Shown piece after piece: positions 9,264 to 16,371 of a DNA stretch of 64,000 nucleotides. Position 1 is the first letter of the stretch; each line of letters opens with the position of its first letter. Location: assembly GCA_963804595.1 (NCBI GenBank), contig CAWDQZ010000009.1, positions 1 to 64,000 on the forward strand, in the 5' to 3' direction. A program made the translations under genes and the position numbers. Under the pieces are notes generated by a model. It saw nothing but the letters and a program-made list of their open reading frames with translations. It had not been told where the DNA came from and made no database searches. The stretch is from DASUPK01 sp963804595 (lineage in GTDB: Bacteria > Actinomycetota > Thermoleophilia > Solirubrobacterales > 70-9).

Positions 9264-11324
9264 CTAGACGCGCCCGCGCGGGGGCGTGGTCTTCTTCGCT
9301 GCCCGGCCCGTGCCGAGCAGCTTCTGCAGCTCCCCCTCGTCGATCACGTCGGTGCCGAGCTCTTCGGCCTTGGCCAGCTTCGTGCCCGGGCTGTCGCCCG
9401 CGATCACGTAGTCGGTCTTCTTCGAGACCGAGTTGACGACCTTCCCACCCGCGAGGCGGATCAGCCGGGTAGCCTGCTCGCGGCTCAGGTTCGGCAGGGT
9501 TCCGGTCAGCACCAGGGTCTTGCCGTCGAGCGGGCCGCCCTGTTGGCGACGCTCCGAGGGATCTAGCTCCATCCTCAGGCCCGCCCTGCGGAGGCGCTCG
9601 ATCAGCTTCCTGGTGCGCTCCTCCGAGAGCTCCTCGTAGATCTGTTCCGCGAGGACCGGGCCGATCCCCTCGGCCTCGACGATGTCCTCCGGCTGCGCCT
9701 CGAGCAGCGCGTCCATCGTGCCGAAGTGCTCGGCGAGCGATTCCGCGTTGACGAACCCGATCCCGGGGATCCCAAGCGCGTAGAGGACGCGCGAGAAGGG
9801 CATCCTCTTCGCCGCCTCGATCTCATCCATCAGGTTCCGGGCAGAGATCTCACCGAACCCTTCCAGCTCCGAGATCCGTTCCGGGGTGAGATCGAAAATG
9901 TCGGCGGCGTCGGAGATCAGTCCCTCCTGCAGGAACCGGTAGGCGTTCTTCTCGCCCAGCCCCTCGATCTCGAGGGCGCCGCGGAAGTGCTTGATGTGCT
10001 GGAACTGCTGCCCCGGGCAGCCGGTGCGGTTCGGGCAGATCGTGAAGACGCTCCCCTCGGGCTTCACCGTCGGCGTGCCGCAGAGCGGGCACTTCTTCGG
10101 AGGCCGCGACCGCCGGGCGCCCTTCTTGCGACGCTGGATGATCGGCGAGACGACCTGGGGGATGACGTCTCCGGCGCGCATCACAACCACCTCGTCGCCC
10201 TCGCGGACGTCCTTGCGCTCGAGGTCCTCCTCGTTGTGCAGCGTCGCGGTGCTGACGGTCACACCGCTGACGTGAACCGGCTCGAGCATCGCGAAGGGCA
10301 GCAGGTGGCCGGTCCTGCCGACGTTCCAGACGATCTTCTTGAGCCTGGTCGTGGCGGTCGTCGGCGCGAACTTCCAGGCGACGGCCCAGCGCGGCTCCCG
10401 CCCGGCCACCCCCAGCTCCCGCTGCAGCCCACGGTCGTCGACCTTGACGACAACACCGTCGATCTCGAAATCGAGCGCATCGCGCCGGTCCTCCCACCAG
10501 CGGCAGCGCTCAGCGACCTCGTCGATCCCGTGCAGGATCGAGATGTCCTCGTTGACCTTGAAGCCCCGTCTTCGGAGCCAATCGAGGGACTCCGAGTGGC
10601 TCTCGGGCTCCCAGCCCCTCAGGGCCGCGACGCCGTAGCACCAGATCGACAGGGGCCGGGTGGCCGTGATCGACGGGTCGAGCTGCCTCAGCGACCCGGC
10701 GGCGGCGTTTCGCGGGTTGGCGAAGGTGGAGAGCCCGTCCCGCGCCCGCTGCTCGTTCACCTTTGTGAAGCCGGCGATCGGCAGGTAGACCTCCCCCCGG
10801 ACCTCGACCAGCTCGGGGGCGTCCTCGATCGAAAGCGGAATCGCCTTGATCGTCTTCAGGTTCTGCGTGACGTCCTCACCGATCCGGCCGTCGCCCCTGG
10901 TCGCCCCGCGCGCGAACACCCCGTTCTCGTAGGTGAGCGAGATCGCGAGGCCGTCGACCTTCGGCTCGGTGACATATCGGATCTCACGGCCGGAGATGTC
11001 GAGGCGCTCGAGCTGCCGCTCGACCCGCTTCGCCCAGGCTCGCAGCTCGTCCTCATCCCGGGCGTTGGCGAGCGAGAGCATCGGCTCGTGATGGGTGACC
11101 TGCTTGAACGCGTCGAGAGGCTTCCCGCCGACCCGCTGGGTGGGCGAGTCCGGGGTGAGCAGCTCGGGGTCGGCCTCCTCGATCTCCCGCAGCTCACGGA
11201 GGAGATCGTCGTAGTCCGGGTCCGAGATCTCGGGGTCGTCGAGAACGTAGTAGCGGTGGTCGTGGTGCGCGATCTGTCGCCGGAGCTCCTCGGCCCGCTT
11301 CTTTGCCCCCTTCCCGGCGCTCAC
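9264..11324 (-). CDS. ligA: NAD-dependent DNA ligase LigA
   Basis: Seals nicks in duplex DNA using NAD+ during replication and repair. The N-terminal Ia region contains HHDHRYYVLDDPEISDPDYD. The adenylated lysine is in KVDG (Lys122). After the OB fold comes a four-Cys zinc module (CPLCG...CPNRTGC), then helix-hairpin-helix repeats (EGFGEISARN, EAEGIGPVLA) and a C-terminal BRCT domain (LTGTLPNLSREQATRLI). At 686 residues it is full length. The GTG start at 11324 overlaps the surE stop as GTGA, the usual sign of translational coupling. An upstream in-frame extension into surE was rejected on composition. Confidence 0.96.
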   Translation of the reverse strand: MSAGKGAKKRAEELRRQIAHHDHRYYVLDDPEISDPDYDDLLRELREIEEADPELLTPDSPTQRVGGKPLDAFKQVTHHEPMLSLANARDEDELRAWAKRVERQLERLDISGREIRYVTEPKVDGLAISLTYENGVFARGATRGDGRIGEDVTQNLKTIKAIPLSIEDAPELVEVRGEVYLPIAGFTKVNEQRARDGLSTFANPRNAAAGSLRQLDPSITATRPLSIWCYGVAALRGWEPESHSESLDWLRRRGFKVNEDISILHGIDEVAERCRWWEDRRDALDFEIDGVVVKVDDRGLQRELGVAGREPRWAVAWKFAPTTATTRLKKIVWNVGRTGHLLPFAMLEPVHVSGVTVSTATLHNEEDLERKDVREGDEVVVMRAGDVIPQVVSPIIQRRKKGARRSRPPKKCPLCGTPTVKPEGSVFTICPNRTGCPGQQFQHIKHFRGALEIEGLGEKNAYRFLQEGLISDAADIFDLTPERISELEGFGEISARNLMDEIEAAKRMPFSRVLYALGIPGIGFVNAESLAEHFGTMDALLEAQPEDIVEAEGIGPVLAEQIYEELSEERTRKLIERLRRAGLRMELDPSERRQQGGPLDGKTLVLTGTLPNLSREQATRLIRLAGGKVVNSVSKKTDYVIAGDSPGTKLAKAEELGTDVIDEGELQKLLGTGRAAKKTTPPRGRV

Positions 11325-12160
11325 CGCTGCGAGGAGGCCTCCGCCGCCGCGACGTTCTCCTCGGCCCTGCCGAGCATCCCCGCGAAATCCCACTCCCGGA
11401 GCCGATCGAGGCTCGGCCTGTCCGTCAGGTCGAAGTGGACCGGCGTCACCGAGATGCGCTCGTGCGCGATTGCCGAGAGATCCGAGCCCGCCTCGTCCTC
11501 GAACGACGGCTCATAGCCGTAGATCTGGTAGCGGCGTCGGCCGTCGGAGTCCTCGTCGACCAGCTTGAGCTCGTCGTTGTAGAGGCGCTTGCCGAGGTGC
11601 GTCACCTCCACCCCGCTGGGCGCGCCGGAGGGGCAGTTGACGTTCAGCAGGGTGTCCGCCGGAAGCGGATCCCGGGCGGCGCGGCGCACGAGCTCCGCCG
11701 AGAACGCCGCCGAGGAGGAGAAGTCGAACTCGCGGCCCCACGGCAGGCCGGCGGCTTCGCCGCCGGCCGATTGGGAGATCGCGATCGCCGGGATGCCCAG
11801 CACGATTCCCTCGAGGGCGGCCGCGACGGTCCCCGAATAGGTGATGTCGTCGCCCAGGTTCGAGCCGTGATTGATGCCCGAGACGATCAACTCCGGGCGG
11901 TCCCCGATCAGCCCCAGTTCGGCGAACCGCACGCAGTCCACCGGGGTGCCATCCGTGGCGTAGCCGGTCGAGCCGTCCCGGAAGGAGATCTCCTCCACCC
12001 AGAGCGGCGAACGAGTCGTGATGCTCCGAGCGGTCGCGCTGCGGTTGGAGTCGGGTGCGATCACGTGGACCTCGAGGCCTTCGATGTCCATCAGCTCCCT
12101 GCGCAGGGCGTTCAGCCCCGTCGCCTGGATCCCGTCGTCATTGGTGATCAGAACGCGCAC
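11321..12160 (-). CDS. surE: 5'/3'-nucleotidase SurE
   Basis: Metal-dependent nucleoside-monophosphate phosphatase, 279 residues. The N-terminus MRVLITNDDG supplies the metal-binding Asp8-Asp9. APDSNRSA (Ser38) and SGINHGSN (Asn97) complete the site, and the N-terminal Rossmann-like fold is intact. It is the first gene of a surE-ligA pair with a 4-base stop/start overlap. The 5' side holds the tandem hairpin repeat at 12175-12290. Inside the gene a perfect 10-bp-stem palindrome (11746-11768) encodes A-G-G-E-A-A-G-L at a variable position of the family. Confidence 0.95.
   Translation of the reverse strand: MRVLITNDDGIQATGLNALRRELMDIEGLEVHVIAPDSNRSATARSITTRSPLWVEEISFRDGSTGYATDGTPVDCVRFAELGLIGDRPELIVSGINHGSNLGDDITYSGTVAAALEGIVLGIPAIAISQSAGGEAAGLPWGREFDFSSSAAFSAELVRRAARDPLPADTLLNVNCPSGAPSGVEVTHLGKRLYNDELKLVDEDSDGRRRYQIYGYEPSFEDEAGSDLSAIAHERISVTPVHFDLTDRPSLDRLREWDFAGMLGRAEENVAAAEASSQR
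11746..11768. repeat. Perfect palindromic hairpin inside surE
   Basis: GGCCGGCGGC and GCCGCCGGCC form a 10-bp perfect stem around TTC, fully within the surE coding frame. The core GGCGGCTTCGCCGCC has the same TTC-loop shape as the intergenic tandem repeat 0.4 kb upstream. It could be chance in GC-rich DNA or a member of the same hairpin family. Confidence 0.55.
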
Positions 12161-12174
12161 GGGGTTGAGTTTAG

Positions 12175-12290
12175 GTTGGCGGGCTTCGCCGTCAGGTCCG
12201 CGGGTGGGTTGACGGCTTCGCCGTCAGGCCGGCGGGTGGGTTGACGGCTTCGCCGTCAGGCCGGCGGGTGGTTGACGGCTTCGCCGTCAG
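12175..12290. repeat. Tandem 31-34 bp repeat with hairpin core, about 3.5 copies
   Basis: Four consecutive units start at 12175, 12209, 12241 and 12272. Units two to four begin TTGACGGCTTCGCCGTCAG; the first is degenerate and the fourth is truncated after the hairpin. Each intact unit has the stem GACGGC/GCCGTC around TTC, followed by a GCCGGCGGGTGG spacer. The array fills the gap between the ZIP stop and the surE start. The spacers are copies, not unique, so it is not a CRISPR. It may act as a terminator cluster or be a REP-like element. Confidence 0.85.
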
Positions 12291-12342
12291 GGCTGCGCCG
12301 GCTCAGTCGCGACGGCATCCGCCGTCGCTCCAAATTGGCGGG

Positions 12343-13200
12343 CTAACCTCCGCCGTACGCGATGACCATCTCGGTCGCGACCCCCAGGAAGACGCCGGCG
12401 GCGAGCATCAGCAGGCCGAGCTCGCGATGGCCCAGCTTCCTCATCGCACCCCAGATCTCGCCGATCACGTAGAGAATGGCGCCCGCGGAGACCGAGTAGA
12501 AGAGCAGCTCGAGCGGCTCGGAGGTCACGTTGTAGCCGACGATCGCGCCGAGGAAGACCGGACCTCCGCCGACCAGCCCGGCCACGAAGAGCCACTTCCA
12601 ACTCGGCCTGACGTCGCCGAGCGGCCCGACGATCCCGAAGCCCTCGGTCGCGTTGTGAACGGCGAAACCGACGATCAGGACGGTGGCGAGCCCGATCTCC
12701 CCGGTGCTCGCCGACACGCCGATGGCCAGGCCCTCGGCGAAGTTGTGGAGCCCGATGGCGGCCGCGATCGTCATTCCGGTGCGCAGGGCGGCGGCTCGCG
12801 CGCTGAACTCCTCGCTCGACCCCACGATCTCCGCCTGCTCGACGGTCATCGCGTCGGTCGCACCGCCGGAGATCGGCCGCTGCTTCGACGAGCGCATCCT
12901 GCTCTCGACCAGCGCGAGGCCGGCGCTTCCACTGGTGAAGCCGACGCCCAGCAGCAGGGCGAGACCCAGCGCCTCGAACACGGAGCCCTCCCCGTCGTGC
13001 AGCGCATCGAACCGTACCTCGACGATCTCGACGCCGTGGACCAGGACCTCCGCGAAGAGGAAGGCCAGGACGCCGACCGAGAACATCGCGAGGGCGACCT
13101 TGGCGCGCTTCGAGACGAACTCGACCCGGCCGAACGGGAGTCCGAGGTAGATCGTGAAACCCGCCAGAGCGCCGAGAAGGACTGTCTCTCCGAACGACAT
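12343..13200 (-). CDS. ZIP-family metal transporter
   Basis: Integral membrane importer or exchanger of divalent metal (zinc, iron or manganese), 285 residues with about eight hydrophobic segments. The two ZIP signature helices are visible: LHNFAEGLAIG (His152, Asn153, Glu156) and VHNATEGFGI (His182, Asn183, Glu186). A variable cytoplasmic loop lies around residues 100-135. The Leu/Val-rich C-terminus ends VATEMVIAYGG. A palindrome resembling a DtxR/MntR/SirR operator sits 24 bases before the ATG, implying metal-responsive control and pointing to iron or manganese rather than zinc alone. The metal itself is inferred. Confidence 0.88.
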   Translation of the reverse strand: MSFGETVLLGALAGFTIYLGLPFGRVEFVSKRAKVALAMFSVGVLAFLFAEVLVHGVEIVEVRFDALHDGEGSVFEALGLALLLGVGFTSGSAGLALVESRMRSSKQRPISGGATDAMTVEQAEIVGSSEEFSARAAALRTGMTIAAAIGLHNFAEGLAIGVSASTGEIGLATVLIVGFAVHNATEGFGIVGPLGDVRPSWKWLFVAGLVGGGPVFLGAIVGYNVTSEPLELLFYSVSAGAILYVIGEIWGAMRKLGHRELGLLMLAAGVFLGVATEMVIAYGGG

Positions 13201-13223
13201 TCGGGCGGGACACTAGCAGAAGA

Positions 13224-13239
13224 ATTAGGGTGCCCTAAT
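13224..13239 (-). promoter_or_regulatory. DtxR/MntR/SirR-like operator upstream of the ZIP gene
   Basis: ATTAGGGTGCCCTAAT has perfect 7-bp inverted arms around a TG centre, 24 bases upstream of the ZIP start codon. The TTAGG-N4-CCTAA layout matches half-site chemistry of DtxR-family metalloregulators (TTAGG/CCTAA arms). It would overlap the promoter and repress when metal is plentiful. It lies in the 63-base gap between truA and the ZIP gene. Confidence 0.65.
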
Positions 13240-13263
13240 CCACCTTCCGGAACCGAACGGTCT

Positions 13264-14013
13264 TCAGTAGCGCACGGACGCAAGGTGCAGTCCGTGAGCC
13301 GGGGCGGTGTCGCCCGCCCTCTCGCGCGGAGCTCGTCGCAGAAGCGCCCCGAAGTCCTCGAGTGAGCGGCGCCCCCCACCGACCTCGAGCATCGTCCCGA
13401 CCAGCACGCGCACCATGTTGCGCATGAACGCGTCGGCCTCGATCCAGAGCTCGAGAATCCGCCCAGGGCCGAGAAGCGCCGGCTTCTCCTGCCACTCCGC
13501 TCGCAGGATGTCCCTCTCGAAGCGAACGTGCTCGGTCTGCGTCGGCGTGAAGGCAGTGAAGTCGTGCGTGCCGAGCAGGCCCTCTGTGCACGCGGCGAGG
13601 GCGCGTTCATCGATGCGGTGCGGCCAGTGCAGCGAGACGCCCGCTTCGAAGGGATTCGGAATGCGTTCCGCCAGCACCCGGTAGCAGTAGGTCCGCGAGC
13701 GCGCGTCGCGGCGGGCGTCGAACTCTTCGGCCGCGACCTCGGCACCGAACACCGCAACGTCCGGGCCCGTGTTCGAGTTGAGCGCCCGCGCCAGATCGGA
13801 GGGCGGCTCGCCGTCGGTCGCGAAGCTCGCGACCTGGCCCCACGCATGGACGCCGGCGTCCGTCCGTCCGGCGACGGTGAGGGGCGTGGGAGCACCGAGG
13901 ATTCGCCCGAGGGCGGTCTCGAGCTCTCCCTGGACCGTGCGCAAGGAGGGCTGGGCCGCCCAGCCGGCGAAGCCCGCACCGTCATAGGCGAGATCCAGCC
14001 GGATCTTGGTCAT
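13264..14013 (-). CDS. truA: tRNA pseudouridine(38-40) synthase TruA
   Basis: Isomerises uridines 38-40 in the anticodon arm of tRNAs. The 249-residue protein starts MTKIRLDLAYDGAGFAGWA. Its catalytic motif is AGRTDAGVHA with Asp52, and the C-terminal domain contains the family segment AFMRNMVRVLVGTMLEVG. The ATG at 14013 lacks a clear ribosome binding site, so it may be leaderless. A longer frame to 14337 runs antisense through the small membrane gene and is not credible. In many actinobacteria truA follows rplQ; here the two are about 6 kb apart. Confidence 0.94.
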   Translation of the reverse strand: MTKIRLDLAYDGAGFAGWAAQPSLRTVQGELETALGRILGAPTPLTVAGRTDAGVHAWGQVASFATDGEPPSDLARALNSNTGPDVAVFGAEVAAEEFDARRDARSRTYCYRVLAERIPNPFEAGVSLHWPHRIDERALAACTEGLLGTHDFTAFTPTQTEHVRFERDILRAEWQEKPALLGPGRILELWIEADAFMRNMVRVLVGTMLEVGGGRRSLEDFGALLRRAPRERAGDTAPAHGLHLASVRY

Positions 14014-14064
14014 CGGAGGGGATCCGTTTCGCGTTCGATCACCGGTGCGCGACACTACCCAGCG

Positions 14065-14313
14065 ATGGCCCTGCCCGGCTCGGACGAGCCCGAATCGATC
14101 TCGCAGGAGGAAGCCCGCCAGGAGCTCTTCGGCCGAGGCCCGAGCAGGGTCGGGATGGAGGTCTACGAGGTGGTCGTGATCGTGCTCGGCATCGTCGGCG
14201 CGGCGATCGCCTTCGAGGAGATCGACAACTGGGCGCAGTGGGTGGTGCTGGCGGGGATCCTCGCCACCGTCCTCGGCCTGATCATCGCCCTCAACCCGAA
14301 CCGCCGAGAGTGA
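14065..14313 (+). CDS. Small membrane protein, paralogue of the next gene
   Basis: An 82-residue protein with an acidic N-terminus (SDEPESISQEEARQELFG), then two hydrophobic helices (VVVIVLGIVGAAIAF and VVLAGILATVLGLIIAL) separated by a short loop IDNWAQW. It ends in a basic NPNRRE tail. The same loop and tail pattern recurs in the downstream protein. Function is unknown; the layout suggests a small two-pass inner-membrane protein with both ends in the cytoplasm. It is divergent from truA with 51 bases between. Confidence 0.7.
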   Translation: MALPGSDEPESISQEEARQELFGRGPSRVGMEVYEVVVIVLGIVGAAIAFEEIDNWAQWVVLAGILATVLGLIIALNPNRRE

Positions 14314-14394
14314 GACGATGAGTGTGACCAGGTTCACGCATCGGCTCGCGCGCGCGGCGTAGGGTTCGGCGGACTACCGAGGAGGAGAAGGAAG

Positions 14395-14673
14395 ATGGCC
14401 AACACCGACATCACCCAGAGATCTCAGTACGAGCGCAGCGACCTGCTCGCCGGCGGCGAGGGAATTCGCCGGGGGTCCGAGAAGGGCGCCGCGGTCTACA
14501 GCGTGATCGCCCTCGTCATCGGGGTCGTCCTCGCCTACGCGGCACTGAAGACGATCGACAACTGGGCGCAATGGGTCGTGCTCGGCGTGATCGTCGTCTT
14601 CACGATCGCGGTGGCAATCGCGATCGGCCCGAACCGCAAGGGTTCCGGCTCGCAGTTCAAGGTCGGGCGCTAG
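14395..14673 (+). CDS. Small two-pass membrane protein
   Basis: A 92-residue protein with a strong ribosome binding site (GAGGAGGAGAAGGAAG) before ATG. Two predicted transmembrane helices (VYSVIALVIGVVLAYAA and VVLGVIVVFTIAVAIAI) flank a loop with IDNWAQWVVL, identical over ten residues to the preceding paralogue, and the C-terminus GPNRKG is again basic. The tandem arrangement implies a local duplication. Its stop codon shares the palindrome CTAG with the stop of the convergent sulfatase gene, so the two coding regions overlap tail-to-tail by 4 bases. Confidence 0.8.
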   Translation: MANTDITQRSQYERSDLLAGGEGIRRGSEKGAAVYSVIALVIGVVLAYAALKTIDNWAQWVVLGVIVVFTIAVAIAIGPNRKGSGSQFKVGR

Positions 14674-16364
14674 CGCCCACCGGCCCGCCTCACGCGCGGG
14701 GTCGTCCCGCACTCCTCCATAGCGAGGTCCAGCCTCTCCGCCAGCTCGCGTCGTAGTGCTGCCGCCGCTGGATCGCGGGGCCGTCCCGATCTGACCTCCA
14801 GACGGTTCTCGACCTCCAGCGGGTCGCGCTCGAGGTCATAGAGCTCGTGTTCCGTGGGCCGGCGCCCCTCGGGGTCGAAATAGAAGGCATATTTGGCGTT
14901 AGGGGTGCGAATTGCCCGGATCCGGTTCGGCTGACCGGGCGCCTCGGTTAGGGCCGTCGCCGCCTGGTGGTCGTCGTAGGTGAAGTGCACGTGATCGCGG
15001 ACCGACGCGGCAGGGGCGTCGTGATCCGTCACCGTCGTCAAGCTGACCGGAAGGCGACGCAGGGGCTCGGGGTCCGGCTTCGCCGCGTCGGCGAGCACCG
15101 GGGTCAGATCACGTCCGCGAAGGCCGTTGGGGGGCGCGACCCCGCCGAGCCGTAGCACCGTGGGAAGCACGTCGACCAGCGATGCGAAGGCGTCCGTCTC
15201 GGCGCCCCCCGGATAGAGGACCGGGTTCGACACGACGAGCGGGATGTTGATCGTCTCCTCGTAGGCGTTGAAGGCCTTCTGACGGAGGCCACCATGCGAG
15301 AGCCCCATCTCACCGTGATCGGCGCAGCGGACGACGACCGTACGAGAGCGCAGGGACTGCGGGTCAGCCGCGTCCCCCAGGGCCCCCAGCACCCGGCCGA
15401 TCTTCCGGTCGACGACGCGATGGAGGTAGGCGTAGAAGTTGACGTAGTCGAGCTGGTCGCGGCGATTGCGGAGCGGGCCCATGTAGGCCGTCATCCCCAT
15501 CTGCATCAGGGCATGGACGGCCGGCTTCCCAGCGAGGTCCTCGTCCACGGTGGGAGGCAGCTCGACGCCGAGGTCACGGAACTCCGACGCCGAGTATCCC
15601 CCGCGCTCGTAGGCGGCCGGGTAGCCGAGCACGTCGTGCGGATTGACCAGCGAGACGATCAGGCAGAAGGGCTCCGGGAGATCAGCGTGAGATAGCCAGC
15701 GCTCGACCTGGCGGGTGTAGACCTCGTCCCAGCCCTCGCCCTCGCCGGCGTTGCCACCCCCGAAGTGCTCCGCCTTCGCGTTCTCTCCCGCGTCGGGAGA
15801 CTCCCAGTCGGCGAATCCGTAGTCGCTCTCGATCCTCCGCTCGTCGGCCTCCCCCCAGCCGCCCAGCAGGCCATGCTCCCGCCGCGAGGGATGGGTCAGA
15901 TGCCACTTCCCCTTGTAGGCGACGTGGTAGCCCGCTCCACGAAGCAGGCTCGCCATGTTCGGCAGGTCGGGCGGAAGCTCGGGCTCGTGTCCCCGGCTCT
16001 CGCCGATCCGCAGCAGGCCGCGACCGAACCCAGTCAGAACTCGTCGGGCCGGGGCCTGGCGGCGCCGGATGATGTCCAGCATCGTTGCCGTCACAGCGGG
16101 TGCGAAGCGTGGATTCGGCCGGAGATCGGCCGCCGTCAGGGTGAGCTCGACCCCATGCTCGGCCGGGAACAATCCCGTGAACAGCGTTGACCGGCTCGGC
16201 GAGCACATCGCCGTGTTGCAGAAGGCGTTGCGGAAGGTGAGGCCGGTGCGGGCCAGCTCGGAGTCGTTCGGAGTCAGTTCGCGCAGCCAGCCCGGGGAAT
16301 CGGGCCAGTGGCGCGGGGCGCGCTGCTGGTCGGTGATCAGGACCAGGAAGTTCGGCGGCGCCAC
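14670..16364 (-). CDS. Type I sulfatase (first of two)
   Basis: Arylsulfatase/choline-sulfatase-like hydrolase, 564 residues. The formylglycine motif CSPSR begins at Cys54, and metal ligands start in LITDQQ (Asp12). Further family segments are GKWHLTHPS near the middle, CADHGEMGLSHGG, and a C-terminal ELYDLERDPLEVEN typical of sulfatases. No signal peptide is evident, unlike the neighbour, suggesting a cytoplasmic or lost-leader form. It lies 7 bases downstream of the second sulfatase gene, so the two form an operon. No formylglycine-generating enzyme is in this window. Substrate cannot be read. Confidence 0.9.
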   Translation of the reverse strand: MAPPNFLVLITDQQRAPRHWPDSPGWLRELTPNDSELARTGLTFRNAFCNTAMCSPSRSTLFTGLFPAEHGVELTLTAADLRPNPRFAPAVTATMLDIIRRRQAPARRVLTGFGRGLLRIGESRGHEPELPPDLPNMASLLRGAGYHVAYKGKWHLTHPSRREHGLLGGWGEADERRIESDYGFADWESPDAGENAKAEHFGGGNAGEGEGWDEVYTRQVERWLSHADLPEPFCLIVSLVNPHDVLGYPAAYERGGYSASEFRDLGVELPPTVDEDLAGKPAVHALMQMGMTAYMGPLRNRRDQLDYVNFYAYLHRVVDRKIGRVLGALGDAADPQSLRSRTVVVRCADHGEMGLSHGGLRQKAFNAYEETINIPLVVSNPVLYPGGAETDAFASLVDVLPTVLRLGGVAPPNGLRGRDLTPVLADAAKPDPEPLRRLPVSLTTVTDHDAPAASVRDHVHFTYDDHQAATALTEAPGQPNRIRAIRTPNAKYAFYFDPEGRRPTEHELYDLERDPLEVENRLEVRSGRPRDPAAAALRRELAERLDLAMEECGTTPRVRRAGGR

Positions 16365-16371
16365 CCGCGGC

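Noticed and set aside
11746..11768. In-frame insertion in SurE created by a palindrome
   Set aside because: Recalled actinobacterial SurE sequences seem to have the same length here, so an insertion is not supported; kept only as a hairpin feature.
12175..12290. Repeat array considered as a CRISPR
   Set aside because: Between the hairpin cores the sequence is itself repeated, with no unique spacers, and no cas genes are present.
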